Shown piece after piece: positions 55,754 to 64,000 of a stretch of 64,000 nt of DNA. The stretch is from Halomonas sp. GT (GTDB lineage Bacteria > Pseudomonadota > Gammaproteobacteria > Pseudomonadales > Halomonadaceae), in assembly GCF_002082565.1 (NCBI RefSeq), contig NZ_CP020562.1, positions 2,976,001 to 3,040,000 on the forward strand, in the 5' to 3' direction. Position 1 is the first letter of the stretch; each line of letters opens with the position of its first letter. The notes under the pieces were generated by a model. The model was not told the DNA's origin. It made no database searches and saw only the letters and a program-made list of their open reading frames with translations. The translations under genes were made by a program, and so were the position numbers.

Positions 55754-56863
55754 ATGTTTATTAGGAAACTGTCTGTTATGACCGCGTACCCGCTTGTCCG
55801 CTATTTTGCTTTGGTTCTACTGTTGCTCTGCGGCCTAATACTTTCTGGCGCTTCCTTCGCGCAATCAGCCCCCAGGGTCGAACTCGCGCCCGTAAACCGC
55901 GAGCCAATTTATACCGAAACAAATCTAGTCGGCACCGTTAACTCCCTGGAAGATGCCCTACTTTCAGCATCCGTGGCAGGGCTTATTATTCAGGTAGCGG
56001 TTAATCCTGGCGACCACGTCGCCAAGGGAGACAGGCTAATCGCACTGGAAGACGACCTGGCTCGTTTTGACGTAGCAGCGGCGGTTGCCGCAGAGCAGGA
56101 GGCCCAGGCCGCGCTAGCGGAAGCGGAACGTCTACTGCGCGAAGCGGAATCGGTGGGCGTGGGGCGAAACATCGCGGCGACTGAAGCCAGCGCTCGTCGT
56201 AGTGCCGTTAACGTAGCTCGTGCCGCTCGCTCACGCTTAACGGCGGAACAAGCACGTTTAAGCGCCTTACTGGCTCGCCATGAAATCAACGCCCCTTTTA
56301 ATGGTGTCGTCAGCGCTCGCAGCGTTAATCTCGGTGAGTGGGTCACGCCAGGCGATAGCGTTGCCCGCCTCGTTAACCTTGATGAACTGCGCGCTGATTT
56401 CCAGGTACCCGAAGCCTTTTATGCTGCCGTTCAAGACGAAGCGTTGATCAGCCTGCGCGTGGGCCAGCAAACCCACGAGACCACTATCGCTACCATGGTG
56501 CCGATCAGTGACCCCAGCGCTCGCACATTTCTATTACGCGCCTATGTGCCTGATACAGCTTCACTGTACCCAGGTAATGCAGTGGATGCCGTGCTGCGCG
56601 CTTCAACCGGCAGCGATGGGCTGACGGTTCCCCGCGATGCGTTAAGCCGCTACCCAGACGGGCGAGTCACCGTGTGGGTCGCCACACCTAACGAAAACAA
56701 CACCTATCAGGTCACTGAACAGCGTGTGCAGTTGGGCATTAACTTTGCCGACCGTGTGGAAATTGTCGAGGGCCTCTCTGGTGATGAGCAAGTCGTCATT
56801 CGTGGCAATGAATCGCTGGTCGAAGGTGTCAGTGTTGAGGCTGTCGCGGCGGGGAGCGAGTAA
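55754..56863 (+). CDS. RND efflux periplasmic adaptor (membrane fusion protein)
   Basis: A 369-residue adaptor. Signal/anchor YFALVLLLLCGLILSGASFA; lipoyl half-motif VAGLIIQVAVNPGDHVAKGD; alpha-hairpin about 95-165 rich in Ala/Glu/Arg; second lipoyl half INAPFNGVVSARSVNLGEWV; then beta-barrel and membrane-proximal domains. The start may be ATG 55778 (MTAYPL), which has AGGA 11 bases upstream, rather than 55754. It links the inner-membrane pump encoded next (one-base TAATG overlap) to an outer-membrane channel not encoded here. Confidence 0.9.
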   Translation: MFIRKLSVMTAYPLVRYFALVLLLLCGLILSGASFAQSAPRVELAPVNREPIYTETNLVGTVNSLEDALLSASVAGLIIQVAVNPGDHVAKGDRLIALEDDLARFDVAAAVAAEQEAQAALAEAERLLREAESVGVGRNIAATEASARRSAVNVARAARSRLTAEQARLSALLARHEINAPFNGVVSARSVNLGEWVTPGDSVARLVNLDELRADFQVPEAFYAAVQDEALISLRVGQQTHETTIATMVPISDPSARTFLLRAYVPDTASLYPGNAVDAVLRASTGSDGLTVPRDALSRYPDGRVTVWVATPNENNTYQVTEQRVQLGINFADRVEIVEGLSGDEQVVIRGNESLVEGVSVEAVAAGSE

Positions 56864-59800
56864 TGTTTGCAGCCCTACTGCGTCAACAAACGCTGGTCAC
56901 TGTTATCGCGCTAATCTTCCTACTGCTGGGCATTGCCGCCACACTGCGCATCCCCGTTCAGATGATTCCCGACATTGAAGCCCGCACAATTACGGTCGAG
57001 ACGCGCTGGGCGGGAGCGACACCCCAGGATATCGAAAAAGAGATCCTCATTGAGCAAGAGCAGTACTTGCGCAATGTGCCAAACCTTACCCGCATGACGG
57101 CCATGGCTGAAAGCGGCAGCGCTGAAATTGAACTTGAATTCCCGTTTAGCGTGGATATGACCGCAGCGCTGATTCAAGTCAATAACGCGCTCAGCCAAGT
57201 ATCGTCGTATCCCACCAATGTGGACCAGCCACGCATTGTTTCTGCCGCTTTTTCGACAGACGCGTTTTTACGTTTTCACGTGGGAACGCTACCCGGCAAC
57301 CCTAAGGCGTTAGATATCCAACTGATGAGCGACTTTATCGACGACCGTGTGCGGCCACGCATGGAAGGCGTTGAAGGCGTGTCAGAAGTCGGCGTCAATG
57401 GCGGTGCTCAGCGGCAGCTACAAATATTGGTCGATCCTGGTGCGCTGGCTCAGCGCGGGGTCTCACTTACCGAGTTACGCGACGCCATCACCCAGCGTAA
57501 CCGGGATGTTTCCGGGGGTGAATTGGAAGCTGGTAAACGCCGCTATCTGATACGCACGCTGGGGCGCTTTGATGACGCTGAGGCCTTGGCGCAGCTGGTT
57601 GTCACTCGCCAAGGTGATAGCATCGTGCGACTTGCCGACGTTGCCGAAATCCGCCAGGGGCAGTCTCGCTTAAGCCAGCTATCGTTTTATAACGGCCAGC
57701 CGGGTATTGGTATGGATCTTCGGCGGGAAAGCGGAGCAAACGTCATCGATATTAAATACGCCATTGAAGAAGAAATAGCGGCAATTAACGATAGCATTCT
57801 GCGTCCGGCCGGTATGGAAATGGTGCTGACTGCCGATGATGTGCGCTACGTGGAGGCCTCGGTCAGTAATGTGTGGAGTAACCTGTTACTCGGAGCGGCC
57901 TTCGCAACGTTGGTGATGTACCTGTTTTTGCGCTCGGCACGCGCTACCTTTATTGGCGTTATCGGCATTCCCTTTTGCACCATCGCTGCTTTTTTAGGGC
58001 TGATGCTCACGGGGCGCACGATTAACGTAATTTCCATGGCAGGCATTGCCTTTGCCATTGGCATGAGCGTCGATAACAGCATTGTGGTGTTGGAAAATAT
58101 TGAGCGATACCGCCGTTTAGGGCTCGACCGCATTGAATCGGCGTTACGCGGCGTGCAGGAAGTATGGCCCGCGACGCTGGCATCGACGGCCACCACCATC
58201 TTGGTGTTCCTGCCGATTCTGTTTATAGAAGAGGAAGCCGGGCAACTTTACTCCGACGTAGCCATTGCGGTTTCTGCCGCTATTTTTGCCTCGATGCTGG
58301 TGGCAGTCACCCTGGTGCCGTCACTATGTTCGCGCTTTAATTTTTCGATGCGCAACGAGCATGATGATAGCTCCGCGGCCTCACGCCCTTCGTGGGCTGG
58401 GGAGCGGCTTGATCGATTGATCGCCACTCCTTTTCGGCGCGGAGCGATTCTAGTCACTACAGTAGTGATCAGCGGCTGGACTATCGTTGTACTCACTCCG
58501 CCAGCCGAGTACTTGCCCGAAGGCGAGGAACCTAAAACCTTTGCAGTGATGAGCCCACCGCCTGGCTATAGCCTGCAGGAGATGGCGGGAATCGCCGCGC
58601 AAGTAGAGGATTACTTTTTACCCCATGTAGACGCTGACCCAGCGGCTTTTTTAGCGGGCGACACTGAGGTGCCACCGCTGGCTTATATGAACATGCGAGT
58701 CGCCCCCACGCGGCTGTTTATCGTTGCGGAAGCAGCTGACCCAAGTGATATCGAAGCGTTAATGGACGCACTTACCAGCTACTACGAACGCTTCCCTGGC
58801 ATGCGTGCGTTTGCCTCGAAAGGCTCGATTATTTCCAGTAACGATGGCGGCACCCGGAGTATCAACCTGGATATCGCCGGCCCGGATTTGGCAACCGTTT
58901 ATGAAGCCGCCAATAACCTCTACCGAGAAGCCCGCAATGAGTTTGGCAATCCGCGCATTCAGAGCCAACCCTCTTCGCTGTCGCTGGATCAGCCGCTGAT
59001 TCAAATTCGCCCAGATTGGGCGCAGGCGTCAGCGCTTGGCTTAGCGGCTGGAGATGTCGGCTTTTCAGTCGCCGCACTTACCGAAGGAGCCTATGTGGAT
59101 GACTTCTTTCTCGATGACGAGAAGATCGATATTTATCTTTATGGCCCTCAGCTGTCGCTACCTCTGGACCAACTACCCAACCTTCTACTCCATACTCCCA
59201 GCGGCGCGACGTTGCCGCTCTCTGCCGTCGCCAGCATTGATGAAACCATGGACACCAGTGTTATTCGCCGGGTCGATAGTAGCCGAACGGTGACCCTCAA
59301 TGTCATCCCACCACCCAGTATTGCCCTAGAAGCAGGGGTTGAGCAGGCAGAGAGGATGCTGGAGCGTTTACGCCGTGAGGGGGTGCTACCCTCGGCGGTG
59401 GATATTTCGATTTCTGGGGCTAGTGATCAGTTGAATGCCACGCGAGACGCGCTAATGGGCAACTTCTTGATTGCCATTGTGATTGTCTATTTACTACTGG
59501 TAGCGATTTTCTCCCACTGGGGGTACCCGCTGCTGATCCTTACCTCCATTCCTTTGGGCGTGGTGGGTGGCATTATGGGTTTGGCAGCCATGAACGCAGT
59601 GGGCAGCCTACTGCCACTCATTGGTATCGCTCCACTAAGTCAGCCCTTCGATATGATTACGATGCTGGGTTTTTTGATCTTAATGGGAACCGTGGTGAAT
59701 AACCCCATCCTGGTGGTCGACCAGGCACGCCGACGATTACACGATAAGCAGCTATCCGTTCAGGAAGCCGTATCTCAAGCAGTACAAACCCGCCTGCGCC

Positions 59801-60018
59801 CAATTGCAATTACCACGCTGACAACCCTGTGCGGGCTTTCACCGCTGGTATTTTTACCCGGTGAAGGCACCGAACTCTACCGTGGCGTGGGGGCGATTGT
59901 CCTATTTGGCTTGCTGGGAGCCTCCATCGTGACGGTGACGTTCCTGCCAGCATTGATGATAAGCGTAATGCAGCTTAGCAAACGACATACTCAGCCTGCC
60001 CAAGCCCAACATCCTTAA
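56863..60018 (+). CDS. RND-family efflux permease
   Basis: A 1051-residue inner-membrane pump with twelve helices and two large periplasmic loops; N terminus RIPVQMIPDIEARTITVETR and the repeat signature PVxxxPxx are usual. TM4 carries GMSVDNSIVVLENIERY: AcrB D407 is kept, D408 is Asn. TM10 has GTVVNNPILVVDQARRR, Asn where AcrB has Lys940. Such D-N/N variants are common in some RND subgroups, so the pump is probably active with a reduced relay. Co-transcribed with the adaptor. No outer-membrane factor is adjacent, so a shared TolC is likely. Its position between two TonB receptor genes suggests, but does not show, siderophore secretion. Confidence 0.93.
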   Translation: MFAALLRQQTLVTVIALIFLLLGIAATLRIPVQMIPDIEARTITVETRWAGATPQDIEKEILIEQEQYLRNVPNLTRMTAMAESGSAEIELEFPFSVDMTAALIQVNNALSQVSSYPTNVDQPRIVSAAFSTDAFLRFHVGTLPGNPKALDIQLMSDFIDDRVRPRMEGVEGVSEVGVNGGAQRQLQILVDPGALAQRGVSLTELRDAITQRNRDVSGGELEAGKRRYLIRTLGRFDDAEALAQLVVTRQGDSIVRLADVAEIRQGQSRLSQLSFYNGQPGIGMDLRRESGANVIDIKYAIEEEIAAINDSILRPAGMEMVLTADDVRYVEASVSNVWSNLLLGAAFATLVMYLFLRSARATFIGVIGIPFCTIAAFLGLMLTGRTINVISMAGIAFAIGMSVDNSIVVLENIERYRRLGLDRIESALRGVQEVWPATLASTATTILVFLPILFIEEEAGQLYSDVAIAVSAAIFASMLVAVTLVPSLCSRFNFSMRNEHDDSSAASRPSWAGERLDRLIATPFRRGAILVTTVVISGWTIVVLTPPAEYLPEGEEPKTFAVMSPPPGYSLQEMAGIAAQVEDYFLPHVDADPAAFLAGDTEVPPLAYMNMRVAPTRLFIVAEAADPSDIEALMDALTSYYERFPGMRAFASKGSIISSNDGGTRSINLDIAGPDLATVYEAANNLYREARNEFGNPRIQSQPSSLSLDQPLIQIRPDWAQASALGLAAGDVGFSVAALTEGAYVDDFFLDDEKIDIYLYGPQLSLPLDQLPNLLLHTPSGATLPLSAVASIDETMDTSVIRRVDSSRTVTLNVIPPPSIALEAGVEQAERMLERLRREGVLPSAVDISISGASDQLNATRDALMGNFLIAIVIVYLLLVAIFSHWGYPLLILTSIPLGVVGGIMGLAAMNAVGSLLPLIGIAPLSQPFDMITMLGFLILMGTVVNNPILVVDQARRRLHDKQLSVQEAVSQAVQTRLRPIAITTLTTLCGLSPLVFLPGEGTELYRGVGAIVLFGLLGASIVTVTFLPALMISVMQLSKRHTQPAQAQHP

Positions 60019-60037
60019 ATAAACACGTGACTCACTC

Positions 60038-60067
60038 AAAAACGCGGCCGCCCAATAAGGTGGCCGC
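60038..60067 (-). terminator. Terminator after receptor 2 (also near RND gene end)
   Basis: Minus strand GCGGCCACC / GGCGGCCGC forms a 9-bp stem (one G-A or G-U type mismatch), followed by CGTTTTTG. It lies 29 bases past the receptor 2 stop and may also block read-through from the convergent RND gene. Confidence 0.7.
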
Positions 60068-60095
60068 AACGTTTAATAGAAAGATTAAACAAGTA

Positions 60096-62054
60096 CTAAA
60101 AAGCGACGTTTAGTCCCAACCAAACACGGCGACCATCGTCCACATAGCCATACTCGTCGTAAGTAATGCGCTCATCAAATAGGTTGTAGATACCCGCGTT
60201 CACCGTGGTGCTATCGTTGAGCTTGTAACCTACTCCTGCATCAACAAAGGTGTAGGAAGGCGCGACGATAGCGCTTTGCGACGGACCCGTAGTGGGCTGG
60301 CTCTCTTCACCGCGGTAGCTCACTTTTGTCCATTGGCTGAGTCGCGAGCTGACCTGCCAGTCAAGCGTAGCCGAGACCTGGTGGCGCGGTAGCTGCGTTA
60401 AAGGCTCACCAACATATTGGCCACTTTTTTGTTCGGAGTCAGTGAAGGTATAGCTAGCCGTTAACGAGACTGCATCTGTCAACGGCGCTGCCAGACTGGC
60501 TTCCACCCCTTGTGTAATCGCCTCATCCACGTTAACGCGATAAGTAGGGTCGCTGCCAAAATCATTTCGGCCATCGGTACAAATATCGATAGGACAAGCA
60601 ATACGCGTAATTTTATCGTCAAAGTCGTTGTGGAACAGCGTCAAACTGCCGCTCAGGCCTGCATCATTGGCGTAGAGCAGTGCAATCTCTTTGTTAAGCG
60701 ACGTTTCAGGTTTAAGGTCCGGGTTACCGTAAATATTGCCACCGCGGCTGACTTGCCCCCAATCGGGAGCGATTTCACGTAGGCTTGGCGAGCGATAACC
60801 GGTTGAAACGCCCCCTTTAAGCGTCCAGTCAGGCGTCACATTCCAAACACTGTAAAGACGCGGACTGACGTGGCTGCCGAAGTTATCGTCGTCATCGACG
60901 CGTAAGCCACCGGTCAACGCCCAGGTGTCGGTCAACATCCACTCATCTTCTACAAACAGCGCCCGCTGGCTATTTTCGATTTCAGTCCGGTCAGATATCT
61001 TGTTGGTGGTAGTATCGCTCAGCGACTCCTCTTCGTAGCTCGCTCCAACAGTCACTAAGTGCATGCCTAGTGGAATCACCGCGCTGGTTTTAGCGGTAGT
61101 GTTGGTAATTTCGATATCGCGGGATTTGTTGTCGCTACGCTCACGCTGCACAAAGGTCTCGCTGGTGCCCCAGTCAAAGCGGCCACTGTGGGTAACGGCA
61201 ACGTGAGTGTTGGTGTATTCTCCGATACTGTCGGTGCAACCACCTTTGCACCCCTCAGCAGCGGCAGAACGCCCCATCCGAGAGTGACGATCCTGTTCGG
61301 TAATACCAGCTTCAGCAGTGAAGTCGTGATTATCGTTCGCCGCAAAGTTCAGCCGCGCGGTTAGACTTTGCAGGCTTTTCTCTTCGTAGCCATTCAAAAT
61401 ATCATCTTCATCCCGCTCAGACGCACGCCCATAAAGTTGCAGCCCTAATCGGTCATCCACTAACGGGCCGCTTAGGTAGAAATTCGCTTGGCGGCTATTT
61501 CCAGAATTACTGCTCTCTTGAAGCACCGTGTCGAGCTGCACATTGCCGTGCCATTCATCGGCCACCTTACGGGTAATTACGTTGATCACCCCACCAATAG
61601 CATCTGAACCGTAAAGTGTCGACATTGGCCCACGCACTACCTCAATGCGCTCAATCGCTTGTAGCGGCGGGAGCCAGTCTTGTTCAAACCCAGCGCTACC
61701 ATTCGGGCGTGACTCCCGAGAATTTTGTGGGCGTCCATCCACCAAAATCAAGGTGTACTGGGAGGGCATGCCACGAAGTGAAATATCATTACCACGGTCA
61801 CCTGCGCCACCACCGGTAACAATCACACCAGGCACATCGCGCAGGGCGTCGGTGACATTTTGATAATGGCCACGCTCAAGCTCTTCCCGAGAAATAACGC
61901 TGATAGATGCAGGGGCACTGGTAATTTGCTGTTCAAAACCTGAAGCGGTAACCACAACATCATCTAAGCGAGGCGTTTCTTGAGCCCACACGGCACTATA
62001 GGCCAATGAAGAGATGGCGCTGGCCAATAGAGTCCGACGCAAACGAGAAGACAT
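60096..62054 (-). CDS. TonB-dependent receptor 2 (paralogue of receptor 1)
   Basis: ATG 62054 (MSSRLRRTLLASAISSLAYS) gives 652 residues and has AAGGA 9 bases upstream; the open frame begins 27 codons earlier. Signal peptide ends at VWA. The TonB-box region is LDDVVVTASGFEQ and the plug has EELERGHYQNVTDALRDVPG, SLRGMPSQYTLILVDGRPQN and RGPMSTLYGSDAIGGVINVI, strikingly like receptor 1; the barrel is shorter and ends LNVAF. A Cys pair occurs in loop regions (EGCKGGCTDS, ACPIDICTDG). Ligand unknown. A long inverted repeat and a divergent LysR gene mark its promoter. Confidence 0.93.
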   Translation of the reverse strand: MSSRLRRTLLASAISSLAYSAVWAQETPRLDDVVVTASGFEQQITSAPASISVISREELERGHYQNVTDALRDVPGVIVTGGGAGDRGNDISLRGMPSQYTLILVDGRPQNSRESRPNGSAGFEQDWLPPLQAIERIEVVRGPMSTLYGSDAIGGVINVITRKVADEWHGNVQLDTVLQESSNSGNSRQANFYLSGPLVDDRLGLQLYGRASERDEDDILNGYEEKSLQSLTARLNFAANDNHDFTAEAGITEQDRHSRMGRSAAAEGCKGGCTDSIGEYTNTHVAVTHSGRFDWGTSETFVQRERSDNKSRDIEITNTTAKTSAVIPLGMHLVTVGASYEEESLSDTTTNKISDRTEIENSQRALFVEDEWMLTDTWALTGGLRVDDDDNFGSHVSPRLYSVWNVTPDWTLKGGVSTGYRSPSLREIAPDWGQVSRGGNIYGNPDLKPETSLNKEIALLYANDAGLSGSLTLFHNDFDDKITRIACPIDICTDGRNDFGSDPTYRVNVDEAITQGVEASLAAPLTDAVSLTASYTFTDSEQKSGQYVGEPLTQLPRHQVSATLDWQVSSRLSQWTKVSYRGEESQPTTGPSQSAIVAPSYTFVDAGVGYKLNDSTTVNAGIYNLFDERITYDEYGYVDDGRRVWLGLNVAF

Positions 62055-62090
62055 GGCTGGGTTCCTTTGATGTAAAAAAGCATTTGCAAT

Positions 62091-62119
62091 AAAATACGAA
62101 TTATTAGCATTCGTATTTT
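62091..62119. promoter_or_regulatory. 29-bp inverted repeat in the receptor 2 promoter region
   Basis: AAAATACGAAT (62091-62101) and ATTCGTATTTT (62109-62119) are perfect 11-bp arms around a 7-base spacer, 37 bases upstream of the receptor start. The middle (62095-62109) also matches a Fur box at 10 of 14 positions. Likely the binding site of the divergent LysR protein, Fur, or both. Confidence 0.75.
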
Positions 62120-62175
62120 TGCACAATCTTTTCACAAAGAGATCGTACAGCGTGTTCAGCTAGCCGGAACATAAA

Positions 62176-62190
62176 TGCCAATTATTTGCA
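62176..62190. promoter_or_regulatory. Fur-box-like palindrome before the LysR gene
   Basis: TGCCAATTATTTGCA matches the 7-1-7 Fur pattern at 10 of 14 positions and extends to an ATGC/GCAT inverted repeat. It lies 55 bases upstream of the LysR ATG. Confidence 0.45.
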
Positions 62191-62245
62191 TTTGCAACGC
62201 TTGATGGCACAATAGTCTTTCAATTGCTGCCCAGTGGCCCCGACC

Positions 62246-63169
62246 ATGTACGATTTTGATGAACTCGCCGCCTTTGCCGATGTGATGACCACCGGTAGCC
62301 TGACGCGCAGCGCACAAAAGCTAGGGCTTGCTAAATCAACGCTGAGCCGCCGCATTAGCCAGTTGGAAGCAAGGTTGGGACAGCCACTGCTCAGACGACA
62401 AGCTAACCGACTGATTCCTACCGAAGCAGGTCTGCTATTTCATAACTACTGCACAGAATTGCTGGCGATGGCGGCACATAGCCAAGAAGCGTTAGCAGAA
62501 CTACGTGAGGAAATCAGTGGAAAAGTAACACTGGAAGTGCACGGGGCATTGGCACGAGGTTGGATGGCGGGCGTCGTTGATGCGTTTTTAACCCGCTACC
62601 CAAAAGTCGAACTAACCCTTCATACTCGAGAATCTCCACCCACTAAAATGCACAGTAACAGTGTGCATATATGGCTAGGGGCAACGAACGAATGCGGGCT
62701 CAACCAAGAGCGTTTAGGCCACTTGACCCGTGGCCTTTATGCCAACCCCAGCTATCTTGCCAACGCTGGTTATCCTCAGCACCCAAGCGAACTTGAGGCA
62801 CACGCGTGGATTGATTTACTCGATAGCGCTTCAAGTGGCCTGTTGTTACACCATACTCATCACGACGATTTTCTGTTTAATGCGCCCCGCTCGCGGCTGC
62901 GCGTCGACCTGACGGTGCTTCAAATTGATGCCATTGCCTATGGCCAAGGCATTGGGCTACTGCCCCATTGGGTCGTTGAAAAGCGCGAACAACACCATCC
63001 TGGTGATTTAGTTAGTTGTTTGTCCGGCTGGGAACCTGCTCCACTGCCAATCACCATGTTGTACGCTTACGGCCACCATTCTCGCCGGGTTAATGCACTG
63101 CTCGAGTTTTTGCGCGAGCAAGTTCCCACCGCTTGGCAATCACGTCACTCCACCGCTAACGCTGATTAG
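62246..63169 (+). CDS. LysR-family regulator, divergent from receptor 2
   Basis: ATG 62246 (MYDFDELAAFADVMTTGSLT) gives 307 residues; a GTG four codons earlier is possible, and neither has a clear ribosome site. Helix-turn-helix at residues about 4-62 (SLTRSAQKLGLAKSTLSRRI, then RLGQPLLRRQANRLIPTEAG) and an effector domain after 90. Separated by 191 bases from the divergent TonB receptor, which it may regulate through the long inverted repeat; LysR control of an iron receptor would be less usual than AraC or sigma-factor control. Confidence 0.87.
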   Translation: MYDFDELAAFADVMTTGSLTRSAQKLGLAKSTLSRRISQLEARLGQPLLRRQANRLIPTEAGLLFHNYCTELLAMAAHSQEALAELREEISGKVTLEVHGALARGWMAGVVDAFLTRYPKVELTLHTRESPPTKMHSNSVHIWLGATNECGLNQERLGHLTRGLYANPSYLANAGYPQHPSELEAHAWIDLLDSASSGLLLHHTHHDDFLFNAPRSRLRVDLTVLQIDAIAYGQGIGLLPHWVVEKREQHHPGDLVSCLSGWEPAPLPITMLYAYGHHSRRVNALLEFLREQVPTAWQSRHSTANAD

Positions 63170-63238
63170 CCAATTCACCTTGCCAGTTAGCGGCCTAATT
63201 AACGACAATGAGCCGCTAATCATCGTCAAGGAATGGTA

Positions 63239-64000
63239 ATGCTCGCCGAACTTTTTGCCGTGATGGCGCCGGTACTTGCCGGTGCTGGGCTGGGATATTT
63301 GTGGGTACGCTTAGGTCATCCCTACCCCGTCGACTTTATTACACGTTTGGTATTTAACATCGGCACACCCGCGCTAGTGCTTGCCTCACTTTCTGGAGCT
63401 AACATTGATGCCAATAGCTTTGGGCAGATGATGTTGGCCACAGCCTTAGTGATACTCATCATGGGTGCGGCAAGTTTTGTGGTCGCTAAACTGTTGCGCC
63501 GCAGTTGGCGCGTATTACTCGCGCCGATGATGTATCCCAACACCGGCAATATGGGACTACCCGTTGTTTTGTATGCCTTTGGTAGCGCAGGATTTGCCTA
63601 TGGTATTACGGTGATGGTGACGGTCTCGCTCTTTCAGTTCACCTTAGGAGCCGTTCTCAATAGCAACGGAAGCCCTACCAAAACGCTGCTGAAAACGCCC
63701 ACCGTGTATGCCATTTTAATTTCGATGGCGCTGCTGCTAACCGACACATCTCTTCCCCCTTGGCTGGCCAATACGGTCGACTTAATGTCTGGTTTCACCG
63801 TTCCGCTGATGTTGATCACGCTCGGCGTCTCCCTAGCCAGCATCCAGGTAAAAAGCCTACGTTCCGGCATCAGTTTTAGCTTGGTGCGCATTCCTCTTGC
63901 TGCTGGGGCAGCGTGGCTAATCGCAAGTTGGGTGGGACTTCCCCCACTGGCGCAAAGCATTCTCGTGCTGCAAATGTGCATGCCTGTAGCGGTGTTTAAC
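63239..64000 (+). CDS. AEC-family (auxin efflux carrier-like) transporter, 3' end outside window
   Basis: ATG 63239 (MLAELFAVMAPVLAGAGLGY) with AAGGA 6 bases upstream opens 254 codons to the window edge. About eight helices are visible in two repeats; family motifs are RLVFNIGTPALVLASLSG, PMMYPNTGNMGLPVVLYAFG with the N-x-GNxGLP crossover, and FTVPLMLITLGVSLAS. Bacterial AEC members carry malate, malonate or other organic acids; substrate not determined. It follows the LysR gene after 69 bases and may be co-transcribed. Confidence 0.88.
   Translation, partial: MLAELFAVMAPVLAGAGLGYLWVRLGHPYPVDFITRLVFNIGTPALVLASLSGANIDANSFGQMMLATALVILIMGAASFVVAKLLRRSWRVLLAPMMYPNTGNMGLPVVLYAFGSAGFAYGITVMVTVSLFQFTLGAVLNSNGSPTKTLLKTPTVYAILISMALLLTDTSLPPWLANTVDLMSGFTVPLMLITLGVSLASIQVKSLRSGISFSLVRIPLAAGAAWLIASWVGLPPLAQSILVLQMCMPVAVFN

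Overview
The window looks like ordinary chromosome from a moderately halophilic gammaproteobacterium. The closest match I can infer from protein style and gene content is Halomonas/Vreelandella (Halomonadaceae); no rRNA or other phylogenetic marker is present to prove it. I see no insertion sequence, prophage, plasmid gene or CRISPR array. Coding density is high, and many operons are held together by 4-base stop/start overlaps.

Layout. 1-3.5 kb: the end-truncated CDF cation transporter, a divergent LysR regulator and a PIN-PhoH ATPase. 3.5-10 kb: a leftward chain of five genes (a small fused MbhD/MnhC-like membrane protein, three large Mrp/NuoL-N-type ion-translocating subunits, and a YihY membrane protein) in which all four junctions are ATGA overlaps. 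10-13 kb: carboxylesterase, an SLC13/RCK permease with a hexanucleotide tandem repeat upstream of its start, and a cold-shock protein. 13-17.5 kb: a GMC oxidoreductase plus mmsA with a divergent LysR gene, an arrangement that fits 3-hydroxypropionate breakdown. 17.5-21 kb: an exported MsrA gene interrupted by one in-frame TGA, a succinate-semialdehyde-type dehydrogenase, pgpA and a DUF533 gene. 21-27 kb: sbcCD and a DASS transporter. 27.5-37 kb: a CDP-alcohol phosphatidyltransferase followed by a 2915-residue cyclic beta-1,2-glucan synthase (NdvB type). 37-46.5 kb: small proteins, sstT, a regulator-azlC-azlD operon preceded by a 44-bp near-perfect palindrome, a serine hydrolase, a PAS-GGDEF diguanylate cyclase, two tandem Crp/Fnr-like regulators and a tRNA with anticodon CAU. 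46.6-63 kb: an envelope protein, an ABC exporter, a complete ferric-siderophore ABC importer, two paralogous TonB-dependent receptors flanking an RND pump, and a LysR gene with a long inverted repeat in the divergent promoter. The window ends inside an AEC-family transporter.

How the parts fit. Several regions serve ion and osmotic physiology of a salt-tolerant cell (CDF, Mrp-like module, SLC13/DASS carriers, periplasmic glucan synthesis). The right third is an iron-acquisition island: importer and receptor 1 are transcribed divergently from a shared region with two good Fur-box matches, and receptor 2 lies across the RND pump with its own regulator. The most unusual items are the three-antiporter-subunit module with one subunit lacking the usual TM5 glutamate, the single-stop msrA, and the two long inverted repeats at regulatory gene promoters.
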